64,000 bases of DNA, taken from Oscillatoria acuminata PCC 6304 (GTDB lineage Bacteria; Cyanobacteriota; Cyanobacteriia; Cyanobacteriales; Laspinemataceae). The stretch covers positions 7,420,501-7,484,500 of the forward strand of contig NC_019693.1 of NCBI RefSeq assembly GCF_000317105.1, in the 5' to 3' direction. This document shows, in pieces, positions 54,456 to 64,000 of the stretch. The position numbers and the translations under genes are program-made. Below the pieces are notes generated by a model. That model ran no database searches. It worked only from the letters and a program-made list of their open reading frames with translations, and was not told where the DNA came from. Numbering within the stretch: position 1 is the stretch's first letter; every line of letters starts with the position of its first letter.

Positions 54456-57400
54456 ATGTCGAGTTGGCGTGAGAGATGGCAAAATTTATGGCAGAGGCTG
54501 AACACCCCTTTATTCACCTCCCAGCCTCCCAGAACCTCCAACCCGACCGTTGAGGCGATATCTCATGAGTATTTAGCGATTTGGTTAGAAATCCTGGAAG
54601 TGAAAATCGATAGCAACAGCGACCCTCAAGTTGTCTATCCTATCCTGCAAAAATACCAAGACCAACTCAACTTCGATTTTGCCGAAACCATCAGCCAATG
54701 GTTTCACTCCCAACTCGACCCCGATAATATTGAGAAAAATAAAGACCTAGCCAAAAATCTTTATAATTTTGCCCTTGATATTTGGGGGTTCCCATTAGGC
54801 AGTCGAGCCAATAATCTGGAAATTGCCATTGTTGCCTACCAAGCCGCCTTAGAAGTCTACACCCGCACCGCCTTTCCTGAATATTGGGCAATGACTCAAA
54901 ATAACTTGGGGAATGCCTACCGTAACCGCATCCGGGGAGAGCGAGCCGACAATATCGAGGAGGCGATTCGCTACTTCCAAGCTGCCTTGGAAGTCCGCAC
55001 CCGCACCGCCTTTCCCGAAGATTGGGCAATGACTCAAAATAACTTGGGAGCAGCCTACAATGACCGCATCCGGGGAGAGCGAGCGGACAATATCGAGGAG
55101 GCGATTCGCCGCTACGAAGCCGCCTTAGAAGTCCTCACCCGCACCGCCTTTCCCTATGAATGGGCAACGACTCAACATAACTTGGGAGCAGCCTACAATG
55201 ACCGCATCCGGGGAGAGCGAGCGGACAATATCGAGGAGGCGATTCGCCGCTACGAAGCCGCCTTAGAAGTCCGCACCCGCACCGCCTTTCCCGAAAAATG
55301 GGCAATGACTCAAAATAACTTGGGACTTGCCTACAATGACCGCATCCGGGGAGAGCGAGCGGACAATATCGAGGAGGCGATTCGCCGCTTCCAAGCCGCC
55401 TTAGAAGTCCGCACCCGCACCGCCTTTCCCGAAAAATGGGCAATGACTCAAAGTTGCCTGGGGTTAGCCTACTCAGACCGCATCCGAGGAGAGCGAGCCG
55501 ACAATATCGAGGAGGCGATTCGCCGCTACCAAGCCGCCTTAGAAGTCTACACCCGCACCGCCTTTTCCTATGAGTGGGCAAGGACTCAAATGAACTTGGG
55601 GATTGCCTACGGTGGGCGCATCCGGGGAGAGCGAGCGGACAATATCGAGGAGGCCAATTCGGCTGCTACCAATCCGCCTTAGAAGTCTACACCCGCACCG
55701 CCTTTCCCGAAGATGGGGCAAATACTCAAAATACTTTGGCGGGTTGCCTACGAAACCCCGCATCCGGGGGAGAGGGAGCGGACAATATCGAGGAGGCGAT
55801 TCGCCGCTACCAAGCCGCCTTAGAAGTCTACACCCGCACCGCCTTTTCCTATGAGTGGGCAAGGACTCAAATGAACTTGGGGATTGCCTACGGTGGGCGC
55901 ATCCGGGGAGAGCGAGCGGACAATATCGAGGAGGCGATTCGCTGCTACCAATCCGCCTTAGAAGTCTACACCCGCACCGCCTTTTCCTATGAGTGGGCAA
56001 CGACTCAACATAACGTGGCGACTGCCTACAAGAACCGCATCCGGGGAGAGCGAGCGGACAATATCGAGGAGGCGATTCGCCGCTACCAAGCTGCCTTAGA
56101 AGTCCGCACCCGCACCTCCTTTGCCGAAAAATGGGCAATGACTCAAAATAACTTGGCGATTGCCTACGAAACCCGCATCCGGGGAGAGCGAGCGGACAAT
56201 ATCGAGGAGGCGATTCGCTGCTACCGAGCTGCCTTAGAAGTCCGCACCCCCTCCTCCTTCCCCCTAGACTGCCTCACAACCGGACGCGGCCTCGGCAACC
56301 TCGGCTATTACCTCCAAAACTGGGAAATCGCCATCGAAGGCTACGACAACGCTATCCGCGCCGTGGAACAGAGCCGGGACTGGGCGACCTCCCCGGACAG
56401 CAAACGGAAAATCCTGGAAGATGCCCTGCCCATCTATGGCAAAATGATACAAGCCTGCCTCCACCTGGAACGCTACGACCAAGCCCTGCTCACCGTGGAG
56501 CGCAGCAAGTCCCGCACCCTGATGGAAATGCTCACCAGCGCCGACCTGGTTCCCAAAAACGCCACCCCCGAACAACAGGAACAATACCGCCAACTCAACC
56601 GGGAAATCGCCGCCCTACAACAATCCTTCGCCGCACCGGAGAACGCCGCAGACGGGGAGACGGGGACAGGGGGAGCGGGGGAAACCGGGAACCGGGGAAA
56701 CCGGGAGATAGCCACACCCACCGAGGCACCGGGAACCGCTCTCCTGCAACGCCTGCTGCAACAACGGGACAGCCTCCTGGCGCAAATCAACGACCCCGAC
56801 TTCAACGCCTTCGCGAAGGTGCAAGTCCAACTGCCGGACTTTCGCCAACTCCTCACCCCGGAAACCGCTCTCATCGAATGGTATCTGCCCCAAAACCCCG
56901 ACCTGGGAGCCTGGGCCTTCACCGTCACCCTAGACCCAGACCGCCCCCAGATCCGCGCCTACAGCTACAGCGCCGACGAACGCCACAGCCTCGACCAATT
57001 CAACCAAACCTACTTCGCCGACTACCGCCAACCCAGTTGGTACAAGGCCCTAGACCGTCGCCTGGAGGACCTCGCGGAACATCTCCACCTGTCCAGTCTG
57101 ATTGCCGCCCTCCCCCAGACCTGTCAACGGCTGATTCTGATTCCCCATCTCTACCTGCACCTGTTCCCCCTCCACGCCTTATCCGTTGAACTCAACGCCC
57201 CCGCCACGCCGTTACTGGAGCGCTTTAGCCAAGGGGTCAGCTACGCCCCCAGTTGCCAAATTCTCGACTACATCCACCACCGCCCCCAACCCGCCACCCC
57301 ACCCCAATTCTTCGCGGTGCAGAACCCCACCCAAGACCTCAGCTATGCCCAAATGGAGGTCGAGTTCATCCGCCCCTACTTCGACCCCAACTGCTATATC

Positions 57401-58069
57401 CTCACCCAGCAAGCCGCGACGAAATCCGCTCTCAATCGCCGGGAAACTCTGGAGAAACTGCGCCAGAGTCATATCATTCATTTTGCCTGTCACGGGGGAT
57501 TTGATAGCGAAAATCCCCTCAATTCCGCTGTGATTTTGGCAGGGGATGCACCCCTCGAATCTGCCCCCACGGAGGAAAAACGCCAGACCCTCACCCTCCG
57601 GGATGGTCGCCGCTTCGACACCGCACAGCAAGGCTTAACCCTGGGGGAAATTTATCGCAATCTGGAAATTCCCGCCTGTCGTCTGGTGATGCTTTCGGCT
57701 TGTGAGACGGGACTAATGGGGAGTTTATTGACGGATGAATATATTGGGTTAGCCAGTGGTTTTTTGTATGCGGGAACTCCGGCGGTGGTGAGTAGTTTAT
57801 GGTGTGTGGATGATTTTGCCACGGCTTGTTTGGCGATTCGTTTCTATTATGAATTGCGCCAAGATGAGCGGGTGGTGATGGCGTTACATCGGGCGCAAAA
57901 TTGGCTCAGACGGGTTTCGGTTGCGGGGTTTTTAGACTGGTGTGGTCAGGGTTTGCAGATGACGGAGGAGGAGTGTGAGATGATTGATTTGAAGTTAATG
58001 GATTATGATGAGCGTTGTCCGTTTGGCGATCGGCGTTATTGGTCAGCTTTTGTGGCGATCGGTTTGTAG
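54456..58069 (+). pseudogene. TPR-CHAT caspase-like protease, frameshifted in one repeat unit
   Basis: Intended product about 1202 residues. It starts at ATG 54456 after GGAGG. About ten 46-residue TPR-type repeats (RYxAALEVRTRTAFPEKWAM) at 54,850-56,250 are followed by a linker and a C-terminal CHAT domain with catalytic His (IIHFACHGG, codon 57491) and Cys (MLSACETGL, codon 57701). CHAT-TPR proteins are caspase-like proteases used in cyanobacterial signalling and conflict. The unit beginning at 55638 is 143 bases instead of 138: +2 at about 55655 and three +1 insertions at about 55741-55775. The frame is lost at 55682 and recovered in the following unit. Either a real mutation or a consensus error; without it the gene is intact. 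Confidence 0.88.
54948..56260 (+). repeat. Tandem 138-base TPR-coding repeats
   Basis: Units start at 54948, 55086, 55224, 55362, 55500, 55638, 55781, 55919, 56057 and 56195 (GACAATATCGAGGAGGC). All are spaced 138 bases except 55638-55781 (143). Neighbouring units are nearly identical in DNA. Confidence 0.95.
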
Positions 58070-58070
58070 T

Positions 58071-58118
58071 GGACCCCACCCTAACCCTCCCCTTGCCAAG
58101 GGGAGGGGACCGGAGGTG
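58071..58118 (+). repeat. 'CCCCACCCTAACCC' dispersed repeat
   Basis: ACCCCACCCTAACCCTCCCC then TTGCCAAGGGGAGGGGACCG. It begins one base after the TPR-CHAT stop. Confidence 0.85.
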
Positions 58119-58156
58119 TACTTAAATTTGAGGCAAATCCCCGAGGTAAATAACAG

Positions 58157-58396
58157 ATGACAGCTAGAGAAAAACTGATTCAAGCCATTCAAACCCTGCC
58201 TGAATCGCAGGTGGATCAGGTTTTAGCCTATATTAATCAAGTCAGGGCTGAGGAGGGTAAAATTCAGGAACCAGACTCTCAGGCAAAGCCATGTTTTGAT
58301 GACATTTGGTGGAATAACTTATCTCAGTTTAGCACAGATTTTTTAGAAGTTCGAGAACAACCTCAACTCCCGGTACGAGAGGATATTTTTGAATGA
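58157..58396 (+). CDS. VapB-like antitoxin
   Basis: 79 residues: a helical N-terminus (EKLIQAIQTLPESQVDQVLA) and an acidic C-terminal tail (LEVREQPQLPVREDIFE) of the kind that occupies PIN active sites. Its stop overlaps the toxin start (ATGA), the classic coupled layout. No recognised DNA-binding fold is visible, so the DNA-binding mode is unclear. Confidence 0.82.
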   Translation: MTAREKLIQAIQTLPESQVDQVLAYINQVRAEEGKIQEPDSQAKPCFDDIWWNNLSQFSTDFLEVREQPQLPVREDIFE

Positions 58397-58794
58397 AATT
58401 CTTACTAGATACTAACATTTGTATTTATGTCATTAAACAAAAACCTCTCCGGGTTAAGGAGCGATTGCAAAAGATTGATACTGGAGAAGTTGGGCTTTCT
58501 ATCATTACTTTGGCAGAGCTAGAATATGGAGCAGCAAAGAGCCAAAAACCCCAGGGCAATCGAGAAGCATTAACTCGCTTTTGTTTGCCGTTTCAGATAG
58601 TCGATTTTTCACCAGAAGATGCTCAAAATTTTGGAGAAATTCGAGCGAATTTAGAGCGACGAGGGCAACCGATTGGCAGTTATGATTTACTGATTGCCTC
58701 TCAATCGGTGACTCGGGGACTGATATTAGTGACTAATAATATTAAAGAGTTCAGCCGAGTTGATGGTTTGAATCTGGAGAATTGGGTTGAGTAG
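58393..58794 (+). CDS. VapC-type PIN RNase toxin
   Basis: 133 residues. Starts MKFLLDTNICIYVIK with Asp6, then Glu42 (LAELEYG), Asp98 (IGSYDLLIASQ) and the TNNIKEF motif, i.e. the VapC active-site set, with Asn in the fourth position as in many VapCs. It likely cleaves tRNA or rRNA. Intact, in contrast to the toxins at 52.7-53.9 kb. Confidence 0.94.
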   Translation: MKFLLDTNICIYVIKQKPLRVKERLQKIDTGEVGLSIITLAELEYGAAKSQKPQGNREALTRFCLPFQIVDFSPEDAQNFGEIRANLERRGQPIGSYDLLIASQSVTRGLILVTNNIKEFSRVDGLNLENWVE

Positions 58795-59181
58795 GATTGG
58801 CTTGTCCTCATGAGGGGGCTTCTGCCACTTGCGCGGCACTCTTTCCGGCTTAGGGAACTCCAAAAAATAAAACCCGCAAAACGTTCGTAGTAACCCCTTC
58901 AGGGGTTACCCCTTCAGGGGTTTGTTTAAAGATGACTCCTGAAGGAGTCACTACGAACGTTTGGAGGATTTATATTTTGCAATCCCCTTAAGCGCTTGGA
59001 TGGACTGTGCAACCACCCATTCATCGTGAGGTGCGATCGCCCAAGAAGAACCCCACCCTAACCCTCCCCTTGCCAAGGGGAGGGGACCGGAGGGGAGGGG
59101 ACCGGATTAGTTTGTTATAATTGGGTGAAACAGCACAGATGCTGCTAGAAACTCGGTATGTTTATCTTAGGAGAGTATCCC
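58795..59181. other. Repeat-bearing intergenic region
   Basis: 387 bases. 58853-58967 is an inverted repeat (AAAACGTTCGTAGTAACCCC ... CACTACGAACGTTTGGAGG) with nested CCCCTTCAGGGG hairpins, related to 49527-49568. 59029-59106 is a CCCCACCCTAACCC repeat with a duplicated GGGGAGGGGACCGGA. No gene. Confidence 0.8.
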
Positions 59182-59538
59182 ATGACCGATCGCATTCCGT
59201 CGGATTTCCTGCAAATTATTGAAGACTTCCTCACTTTGCTGGAACAAGCTAAAACCGACCCCCAAACCCAACCCCAACTCTGGACAAATCTCCCCAGCTT
59301 AGAAACCCAATTAACTGCCGCTGAAGATAAAACTTTGAAACTGGCTAAAATCCTTAAAACCTGGTGTAAAGAGTCTCAGATTACCTTTACCCCTGAAGAG
59401 TTGGCAACCATTCGCGCTAACATGATCCAAAAAGGGGAGAAAATACCGAAGCCAGCGGAGGGAGAACGACCGGAAAACGTTTATAATAAACCTTTCCTGC
59501 TGCAAAAGGTGCAAGAGGCAAAAAATACCCTTGCTTAA
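59182..59538 (+). CDS. Hypothetical protein, partner of the following gene
   Basis: 118 residues from ATG 59182, preceded by TTAGGAGAG; an ATG 24 bases upstream is in frame but has no such site. Predicted helical, soluble and acidic in the first half (FLQIIEDFLTLLEQAKTDPQ), with a Lys/Pro-rich middle (RANMIQKGEKIPKPAEGERP). I do not recognise it. It lies 29 bases upstream of the membrane protein gene, so the two are probably co-transcribed. Confidence 0.72.
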   Translation: MTDRIPSDFLQIIEDFLTLLEQAKTDPQTQPQLWTNLPSLETQLTAAEDKTLKLAKILKTWCKESQITFTPEELATIRANMIQKGEKIPKPAEGERPENVYNKPFLLQKVQEAKNTLA

Positions 59539-59567
59539 TCTTTTCCTCATTTTGAAGCGAGTGATTC

Positions 59568-60998
59568 ATGAGTCCAAAAATTGCCTCAATTTATGCCCCG
59601 AGTTTATATTGGTTTGCCTATCAATATCATCGAGGTTTTGTGACTTCCTCTGATGGGACTACAGCCCAAACTTTAGAGGGTATCAATCCCCAATGGGTGG
59701 CAAACAGATATCACCGGATTCTGAAAAAGTTTGAGGTGGAGTTAGAGTTAGAGTTTCGTCAAGATGAACCCGCCCAAGATTTTGATTTGCTCATGGGTCC
59801 TGATGATGAAAGAGCCATTGTTCAGTTGACCACTCCCCAGGATTTAGAAGGGTTTATTTATCCCCAATCTCTCCATGATAGTTATGCCCTAAATCTGAAT
59901 ATTTACCAACCTGAATCTCGCGGAAAGGAGGAATATAAAATAGAAGATTTAGCTCAATTTAATCCAGGGAATTGCTTTAAGCCTGAACCCGAATCTGCCT
60001 CAAATTTAGGTCAAACTTTGCTGTTGAGTGGTTATGTAGAAACCACTCCCCCGGCGAAAATTCGAGATTTAGAACCTTTGGCGAAAGAATGCTGGATTAA
60101 GTTTTTTCACCTAGAAAATGGGCAAGCCTTACCGCCTCTTTATCGCGCTTATAACCTGTTTGGCGGATATCTCTACGAATATGGCAGTCCGAAGGCCAAT
60201 TTAGACAAAAATCCTTATGGTCATTTATTGATTTGGCTTTTATTTGAAGAATATCCGACTTTAACCCTGCAAAACTGTTATTGGGAATTGCCGGAGTTAT
60301 TCCTATACTATCACAAAATCTCGAAGAGTTTTCAAGAGAGTCGGATTTATTATGATTGCGCCGATCGCCTAATCACAAACCATGAAACAGAATTCACTCC
60401 GGTGAGTCAAACCTATCTCAATCGGCAAAACAAAGACCTACTCTCGGCCAGGGAACTGCAAGTTTTGAAAATCACTTTAAAAACCCTGTTAGAGACTTCT
60501 CTAAACTATACGAAACAACTGCGAAATCTGGAATATGCGTGCAATAGCATTGCTATCAATCGTAAGAACTATCAAAGCAGTTTAGAACAGATGGAACAAC
60601 TGGCGCAAACCCCGATGGAGGGGTTGAGGTTATTTCACGACAAAGAAGCGATCGCCTTTCAAGAACAAATCCGCGCTGATTTAAACTACTTTTATCCCGG
60701 GTCAAACCTGCTGAATCAATCGATTGCCACAATTCGCGGTTTAGTGGAAATTGACCAGGCGGAACGCGATCGCCACCTCGAACACCAAATCCAAACCATT
60801 GGGACGGCGATCGCCTTTGGTGCCATTGTCGCTTCCACCTCCGCCTTACTTTTTGAACAATCCATGACATTTCCCTGGCAAGAACCGCATGGCGATCGCA
60901 TCCATCCCTTCATCCTTGCTGTATTCCTCAGCATCGTCGCTGCTGCTTTCGCTTGGGGAGTCGCGGGATTCATCCGGTGGGTGTGGAATCGGCGATAA
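59568..60998 (+). CDS. Unknown protein with large cytosolic domain and two C-terminal membrane helices
   Basis: 476 residues. Residues 1-250 are an unrecognised alpha/beta region with an unusual aromatic-rich N-terminus (YAPSLYWFAYQYHRGFVTSS). About 300-410 are helical with coiled-coil character (LKTLLETSLNYTKQLRNLEY). Two membrane helices follow near 418-438 (TIGTAIAFGAIVASTSALLF) and 448-470 (FILAVFLSIVAAAFAWGVAG), and a basic end (RWVWNRR). The layout of a helical stalk plus a two-helix hairpin resembles CorA-like and effector membrane modules of bacterial defence proteins, but no signature supports a family. The gene sits beside VapBC and TPR-CHAT. Confidence 0.75.
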   Translation: MSPKIASIYAPSLYWFAYQYHRGFVTSSDGTTAQTLEGINPQWVANRYHRILKKFEVELELEFRQDEPAQDFDLLMGPDDERAIVQLTTPQDLEGFIYPQSLHDSYALNLNIYQPESRGKEEYKIEDLAQFNPGNCFKPEPESASNLGQTLLLSGYVETTPPAKIRDLEPLAKECWIKFFHLENGQALPPLYRAYNLFGGYLYEYGSPKANLDKNPYGHLLIWLLFEEYPTLTLQNCYWELPELFLYYHKISKSFQESRIYYDCADRLITNHETEFTPVSQTYLNRQNKDLLSARELQVLKITLKTLLETSLNYTKQLRNLEYACNSIAINRKNYQSSLEQMEQLAQTPMEGLRLFHDKEAIAFQEQIRADLNYFYPGSNLLNQSIATIRGLVEIDQAERDRHLEHQIQTIGTAIAFGAIVASTSALLFEQSMTFPWQEPHGDRIHPFILAVFLSIVAAAFAWGVAGFIRWVWNRR

Positions 60999-61165
60999 CA
61001 GGGTTTCGGCACTCTGATGAGCATAATCCGTCCGGGTGGTGATGATACATTATATCATGTTTGCTTGATCAGCCAGAGTGACCTAACCCCCCAACCCCCT
61101 TCCCTGCAAGGGAAGGGGGAGAAGAGGAAGAAAGGATTTTTTAGGTTTATTCCACGGACTTGATA

Positions 61166-62338
61166 TTAAAACATATCCGCCATCCAGGGATGTGGTCCCG
61201 AAAAGAGTTGGGTTGCGACAGATAATGCACTAGGATTCCCTTGAAGATGACCGCTTAAATGGAGTTGATGGGGGGTGAAAAAGCCGGTATAAAGAGGCGC
61301 TAATCCTCGCACCTCTAAGCGCAAGTCTCCCCGTCCTCCGGGAGTTACTTCGCCTTTGCCATTGGATACGGTGAGGATGAATTTTCCATTATTTTCCGAC
61401 AAGATATTATCCTGTACTTTTATATGCAATTCTGCCTCAATGCCGCTGGGATAACCCCGTTGTTGCAGGGATAAGGGGACATCGACGATGCGTAACATCC
61501 AGTGAGAGAATTCAGTCATTTGTCCGGTTTGTTCTGGCAGGGTTAACAAAAATGGATCAACGGGAGAACTTCGCCAAATGACGTTGGCAAATTGTGAGCG
61601 AAAATCGGCGATGAAGGTCCAGAGGCGACGAATGGCAGCAGGGGTTAAGGCAACCCAATCGGCGATCGCAAGGGTTTGGGAGTTTCCTTCTCGCTGTTGA
61701 CTATAGATAATATAGCCTTGCCAGTCATCGGGTTCGCCGATTAAGTCGGCATAGAGGGTTTCTTCCGGGATGGGTTTAAAGATGTTTTCCCAGATTCCGG
61801 GGTGGCGATCGAGATTGCCATTACAGGTAACTGCCTGTTGCTGATAAAGTGCTGCGATCGTTTCGGATAATATTGGTTCGATGGGGTGCATTGTCAGGGT
61901 GCGATCGCGCATCCGAATGCTTTGGATAGGAAGTTGCCACTTACACAGACTTCCCGCCTGTTCATAGCCTACTTTTCGATAAAGAACCTGCGTCGCTGGA
62001 TAGAGAACTGACAACGGAATTTGATTATCATAGAGTTCTTGGAGGGTATGTCTGAGCAGTTCATCTGCCACCCCAGTCCCGCGATGTTCGGGAGCAACTC
62101 CCACTGCTGCAATTCCGGCCATTGTAACTGGATTGCCACCCCACCATTGTGCCATTGGATACAGTCCTAATCCGCCAATGATTTGGTTGTCTTGCCAAAG
62201 CGCACGGTAGTTTTTGATACCAAGGCGATCGCGAAACAGTTCCCACCCCGTAAAGTTGAAGCTATGGCAAAGCATTAATCCGAGGTTTTCTGCCTCTTTC
62301 CCATTGGAAAGGGGTCCAAATTCACGCTGATGTTTCAT
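61166..62338 (-). CDS. Eis-like GNAT acetyltransferase
   Basis: 390 residues. N-terminal GNAT domain with the acetyl-CoA loop in GVAPEHRGTGVADELLRHTL (about 78-97), then a second GNAT-like part, and a C-terminal sterol-carrier-like domain (about 290-390). Catalytic-type Tyr is in VLYRKVGYEQ. The chain ends in Phe, matching the C-terminal carboxylate used as base in the Eis family of multi-site acetyltransferases. The substrate cannot be inferred. Single gene, minus strand. Confidence 0.9.
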   Translation of the reverse strand: MKHQREFGPLSNGKEAENLGLMLCHSFNFTGWELFRDRLGIKNYRALWQDNQIIGGLGLYPMAQWWGGNPVTMAGIAAVGVAPEHRGTGVADELLRHTLQELYDNQIPLSVLYPATQVLYRKVGYEQAGSLCKWQLPIQSIRMRDRTLTMHPIEPILSETIAALYQQQAVTCNGNLDRHPGIWENIFKPIPEETLYADLIGEPDDWQGYIIYSQQREGNSQTLAIADWVALTPAAIRRLWTFIADFRSQFANVIWRSSPVDPFLLTLPEQTGQMTEFSHWMLRIVDVPLSLQQRGYPSGIEAELHIKVQDNILSENNGKFILTVSNGKGEVTPGGRGDLRLEVRGLAPLYTGFFTPHQLHLSGHLQGNPSALSVATQLFSGPHPWMADMF

Positions 62339-62944
62339 TATAACTTTCGATTATAGATCCGTTCAAATCAGTGATTCAGTTATTCCCTGGATTCCAGCTA
62401 AAACCTCAAATCCGCATAAATCAAGAGGGGATTAAGTAGGGTTTACCGAACTTGTTTGGTATTTAATTTTTTATTTGCAAGAAATAATAGGAATAAAACC
62501 TAAATAGAATCCAGATAACCGAGTGCAGTAATAGAGTAAACTTCCGGTAATCTTGATGCAGTGACTCCTCCAAATCCTCAAGTTGAAATTTCAGCGGATC
62601 TCTTACCTGTCAAAGCATTAAAATCTTAATGTAATTTGGAAAACTCCTCCCTAAAAATTTTAACTCTTCCCTGGACTCCTACCCAAAGATTGGTACGGTT
62701 AATACTACTACCCATCCGATGAAGAGTCACGTTAAGTTTTGAGCGTAGGCAATAAACGAGGTAAAAATACTTGCTATGGGTAGTTTCTACGAAATAGCAA
62801 TTGTTTCACCCTGAATGGCGCTTAAACTTTGCACAATTAAGCGGGTTTAAGCCTCAAAATCTATCTACAGATAGATGCGTTAATTGCTTATTTGCTGTTC
62901 ATTACTTATTCAATTCAACTGCCTTTACCACCCAGGAGAAAAAT
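62339..62944. other. Divergent intergenic region
   Basis: 606 bases between the Eis-like gene (minus) and the glycosyltransferase (plus), AT-rich, presumably carrying both promoters. I see no gene, terminator or known small RNA. Confidence 0.55.
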
Positions 62945-64000
62945 ATGCGAATTGCACAAGTTTCACCCTTAGCAGAACGAGTTCCCCCACCCGGTTATGG
63001 GGGGATCGAATTAGTCGTTAGCCATTTGACGGATGAATTAGTCCGTCGGGGTCATGATGTTACCTTATTTGCCTCTGGAGATTCCGAAACCTTAGCCAAA
63101 TTGGAATCGGTAGTTCCGCGCGCTTTACGTCTGGACCCGACGGTGAAAGAGCCTGCGGTGTATGATATGCTGCAACTCAACCGAATTTATGAAATGGCTT
63201 CCGAGTTTGATATTATCCACTTTCACAATGGATACTCATCATTGCCTTTGGCAGAACTGATGAAAACCTCGGTGGTGCATACTCTGCATGGCAACTTTAG
63301 CGCCGATAGCCGCAAATTGTATCAAAAGTATGGCAACCAGGGTTATGTTAGCATCACCAACGCTCAAAGAGACGGTGGACCCGAACTGAATTATCTGGAT
63401 ACCGTTTATAATGGGATTGATATCGAAGCCTATCCGTTCTTTCCCAAACCCCAGGACCCGCCCTATTTGGCATTTTTAGGCAGAATTTCCCCGGAGAAAG
63501 GGATTCATCATGCGATCGCGATCGCCAAAGCAACCGGCTGGCATTTGAAAATTGCTGGTAAAGTCGATCCCGTAGACCAAAAATTCTACGAAAATGAAAT
63601 TAAACCCCAAATCGATGGCACCCAAATTGAATATTTAGGCGAAACCAACCACCAACAAAAGGTAGATGTAATCGGAAATGCAGTAGCAACCCTGTTCCCG
63701 ATTACCTGGAGAGAACCTTTTGGCTTGGTGATGATTGAATCCATGTGTACCGGAACCCCACTCATTGCCATGAATCTGGGTTCTGTTCCTGAAGTGATTG
63801 CTCACGGTAAAACCGGCATCGTCTGCAACAGCATCGAAGAAATGATTGCTGCTATTCCCGCCGTCGAGAAGCTCGATCGCCAAGCCTGTCGCGATCGCGT
63901 CGTTAGCCAGTTTAGCATTGCCAAAATGGTTGATGGATACGAAGCCGCCTACCGCCTCGCACTCTCGAAAACCATTCACCAAAATGGTCATATCAAGGAT
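62945..64000 (+). CDS. GT4-family glycosyltransferase, partial at window end
   Basis: The first 352 codons, open to the edge of the window. ATG preceded by AGGAGAA. GT-B fold, GT4 type: N-terminal PPPGYGGIELVVSHLTDELV, then the donor-binding half with FLGRISPEKG and the E-x7-E motif REPFGLVMIESMCTGTPLIA, near the C-terminus. It transfers a sugar from a nucleotide donor, probably for polysaccharide or glycolipid synthesis; the specific acceptor is unknown. Almost complete for the family; the stop lies just beyond the window. Confidence 0.9.
   Translation, partial: MRIAQVSPLAERVPPPGYGGIELVVSHLTDELVRRGHDVTLFASGDSETLAKLESVVPRALRLDPTVKEPAVYDMLQLNRIYEMASEFDIIHFHNGYSSLPLAELMKTSVVHTLHGNFSADSRKLYQKYGNQGYVSITNAQRDGGPELNYLDTVYNGIDIEAYPFFPKPQDPPYLAFLGRISPEKGIHHAIAIAKATGWHLKIAGKVDPVDQKFYENEIKPQIDGTQIEYLGETNHQQKVDVIGNAVATLFPITWREPFGLVMIESMCTGTPLIAMNLGSVPEVIAHGKTGIVCNSIEEMIAAIPAVEKLDRQACRDRVVSQFSIAKMVDGYEAAYRLALSKTIHQNGHIKD

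Noticed and set aside
54691-56138. Minus-strand frames rich in Arg, Cys and Gly over the TPR region
   Set aside because: They repeat with the same 138-base period as the TPR gene and are its antisense shadow.
54948-56260. Regular 138-base direct repeats considered as a CRISPR-like or satellite array
   Set aside because: They are in-frame TPR codons of one protein, with no unique spacers.
62640-62690. ACTCCTCCC-type stretches resembling the unpaired motif of small RNA Yfr1
   Set aside because: No flanking stem-loops or terminator could be found; motif match too short.

Overview
The window looks like a chromosomal segment of a filamentous, non-heterocystous cyanobacterium (Oscillatoriales-like). 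This is inferred from a psaA-psaB photosystem I operon, very abundant HIP1 octamers (GCGATCGC), a COP23-family protein, several large NACHT proteins, a TPR-CHAT protein, Uma2-type nucleases and dense intergenic palindromic repeats. No rRNA, tRNA or CRISPR array was found. The genus cannot be fixed from sequence alone.

Layout. 0-3 kb: small heat-shock protein and DnaK. 3.2-8.5 kb: a compact minus-strand run of five exported or envelope proteins (COP23, two trypsin-like proteases, a beta-barrel, a Pro-rich protein). 9-14 kb: a ParB-like protein, a membrane NACHT ATPase with a signal-peptidase-like C-terminus, and an orphan MNT nucleotidyltransferase. 14.5-31.7 kb: mostly housekeeping and transport genes (serine acetyltransferase, ABC permease, AI-2E-type permease, HD phosphohydrolase, RND adaptor and pump, AnmK), broken by repeats and by a complete group II intron at 27,864-30,386. 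32-42.2 kb: an accessory island with three Uma2 paralogues, an intact PIN toxin-antitoxin pair, and a NACHT-HEAT gene split by an IS630 element beside a small partner gene. 42.3-49 kb: a lipoprotein and psaAB. 49-54.3 kb: repeats, a duplicated HTH regulator (one copy dead), a divergent gene with tandem repeats up to its start codon, an SGNH/LysM protein, and a cluster of antitoxin-like genes whose toxins are missing or broken. 54.4-61 kb: a TPR-CHAT protease with a defective repeat unit, an intact VapBC pair and an unknown two-gene membrane module. 61-64 kb: an Eis-like acetyltransferase and the start of a GT4 glycosyltransferase.

How the genes fit together. Core physiology (photosystem I, chaperones, transport, wall recycling, cysteine synthesis) alternates with islands of conflict-system genes. 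Three points deserve most attention. (1) The NACHT-HEAT gene and the adjacent small gene carry matching N-terminal Asn/Gly-rich motifs (consensus NQGxQxNVAGxNxGIQxTN), which resembles the way bacterial NLR-like proteins signal to partners through amyloid-type motifs. The NACHT gene is split by an IS630 insertion, and removing the element in silico restores the frame exactly. (2) The second NACHT protein has glycine-zipper membrane repeats and a C-terminal S26 signal-peptidase fold in which both catalytic positions (Ser and Lys) appear substituted. (3) Between 52.5 and 54.3 kb, four antitoxin-like genes remain open while every expected toxin is truncated, stopped or absent.
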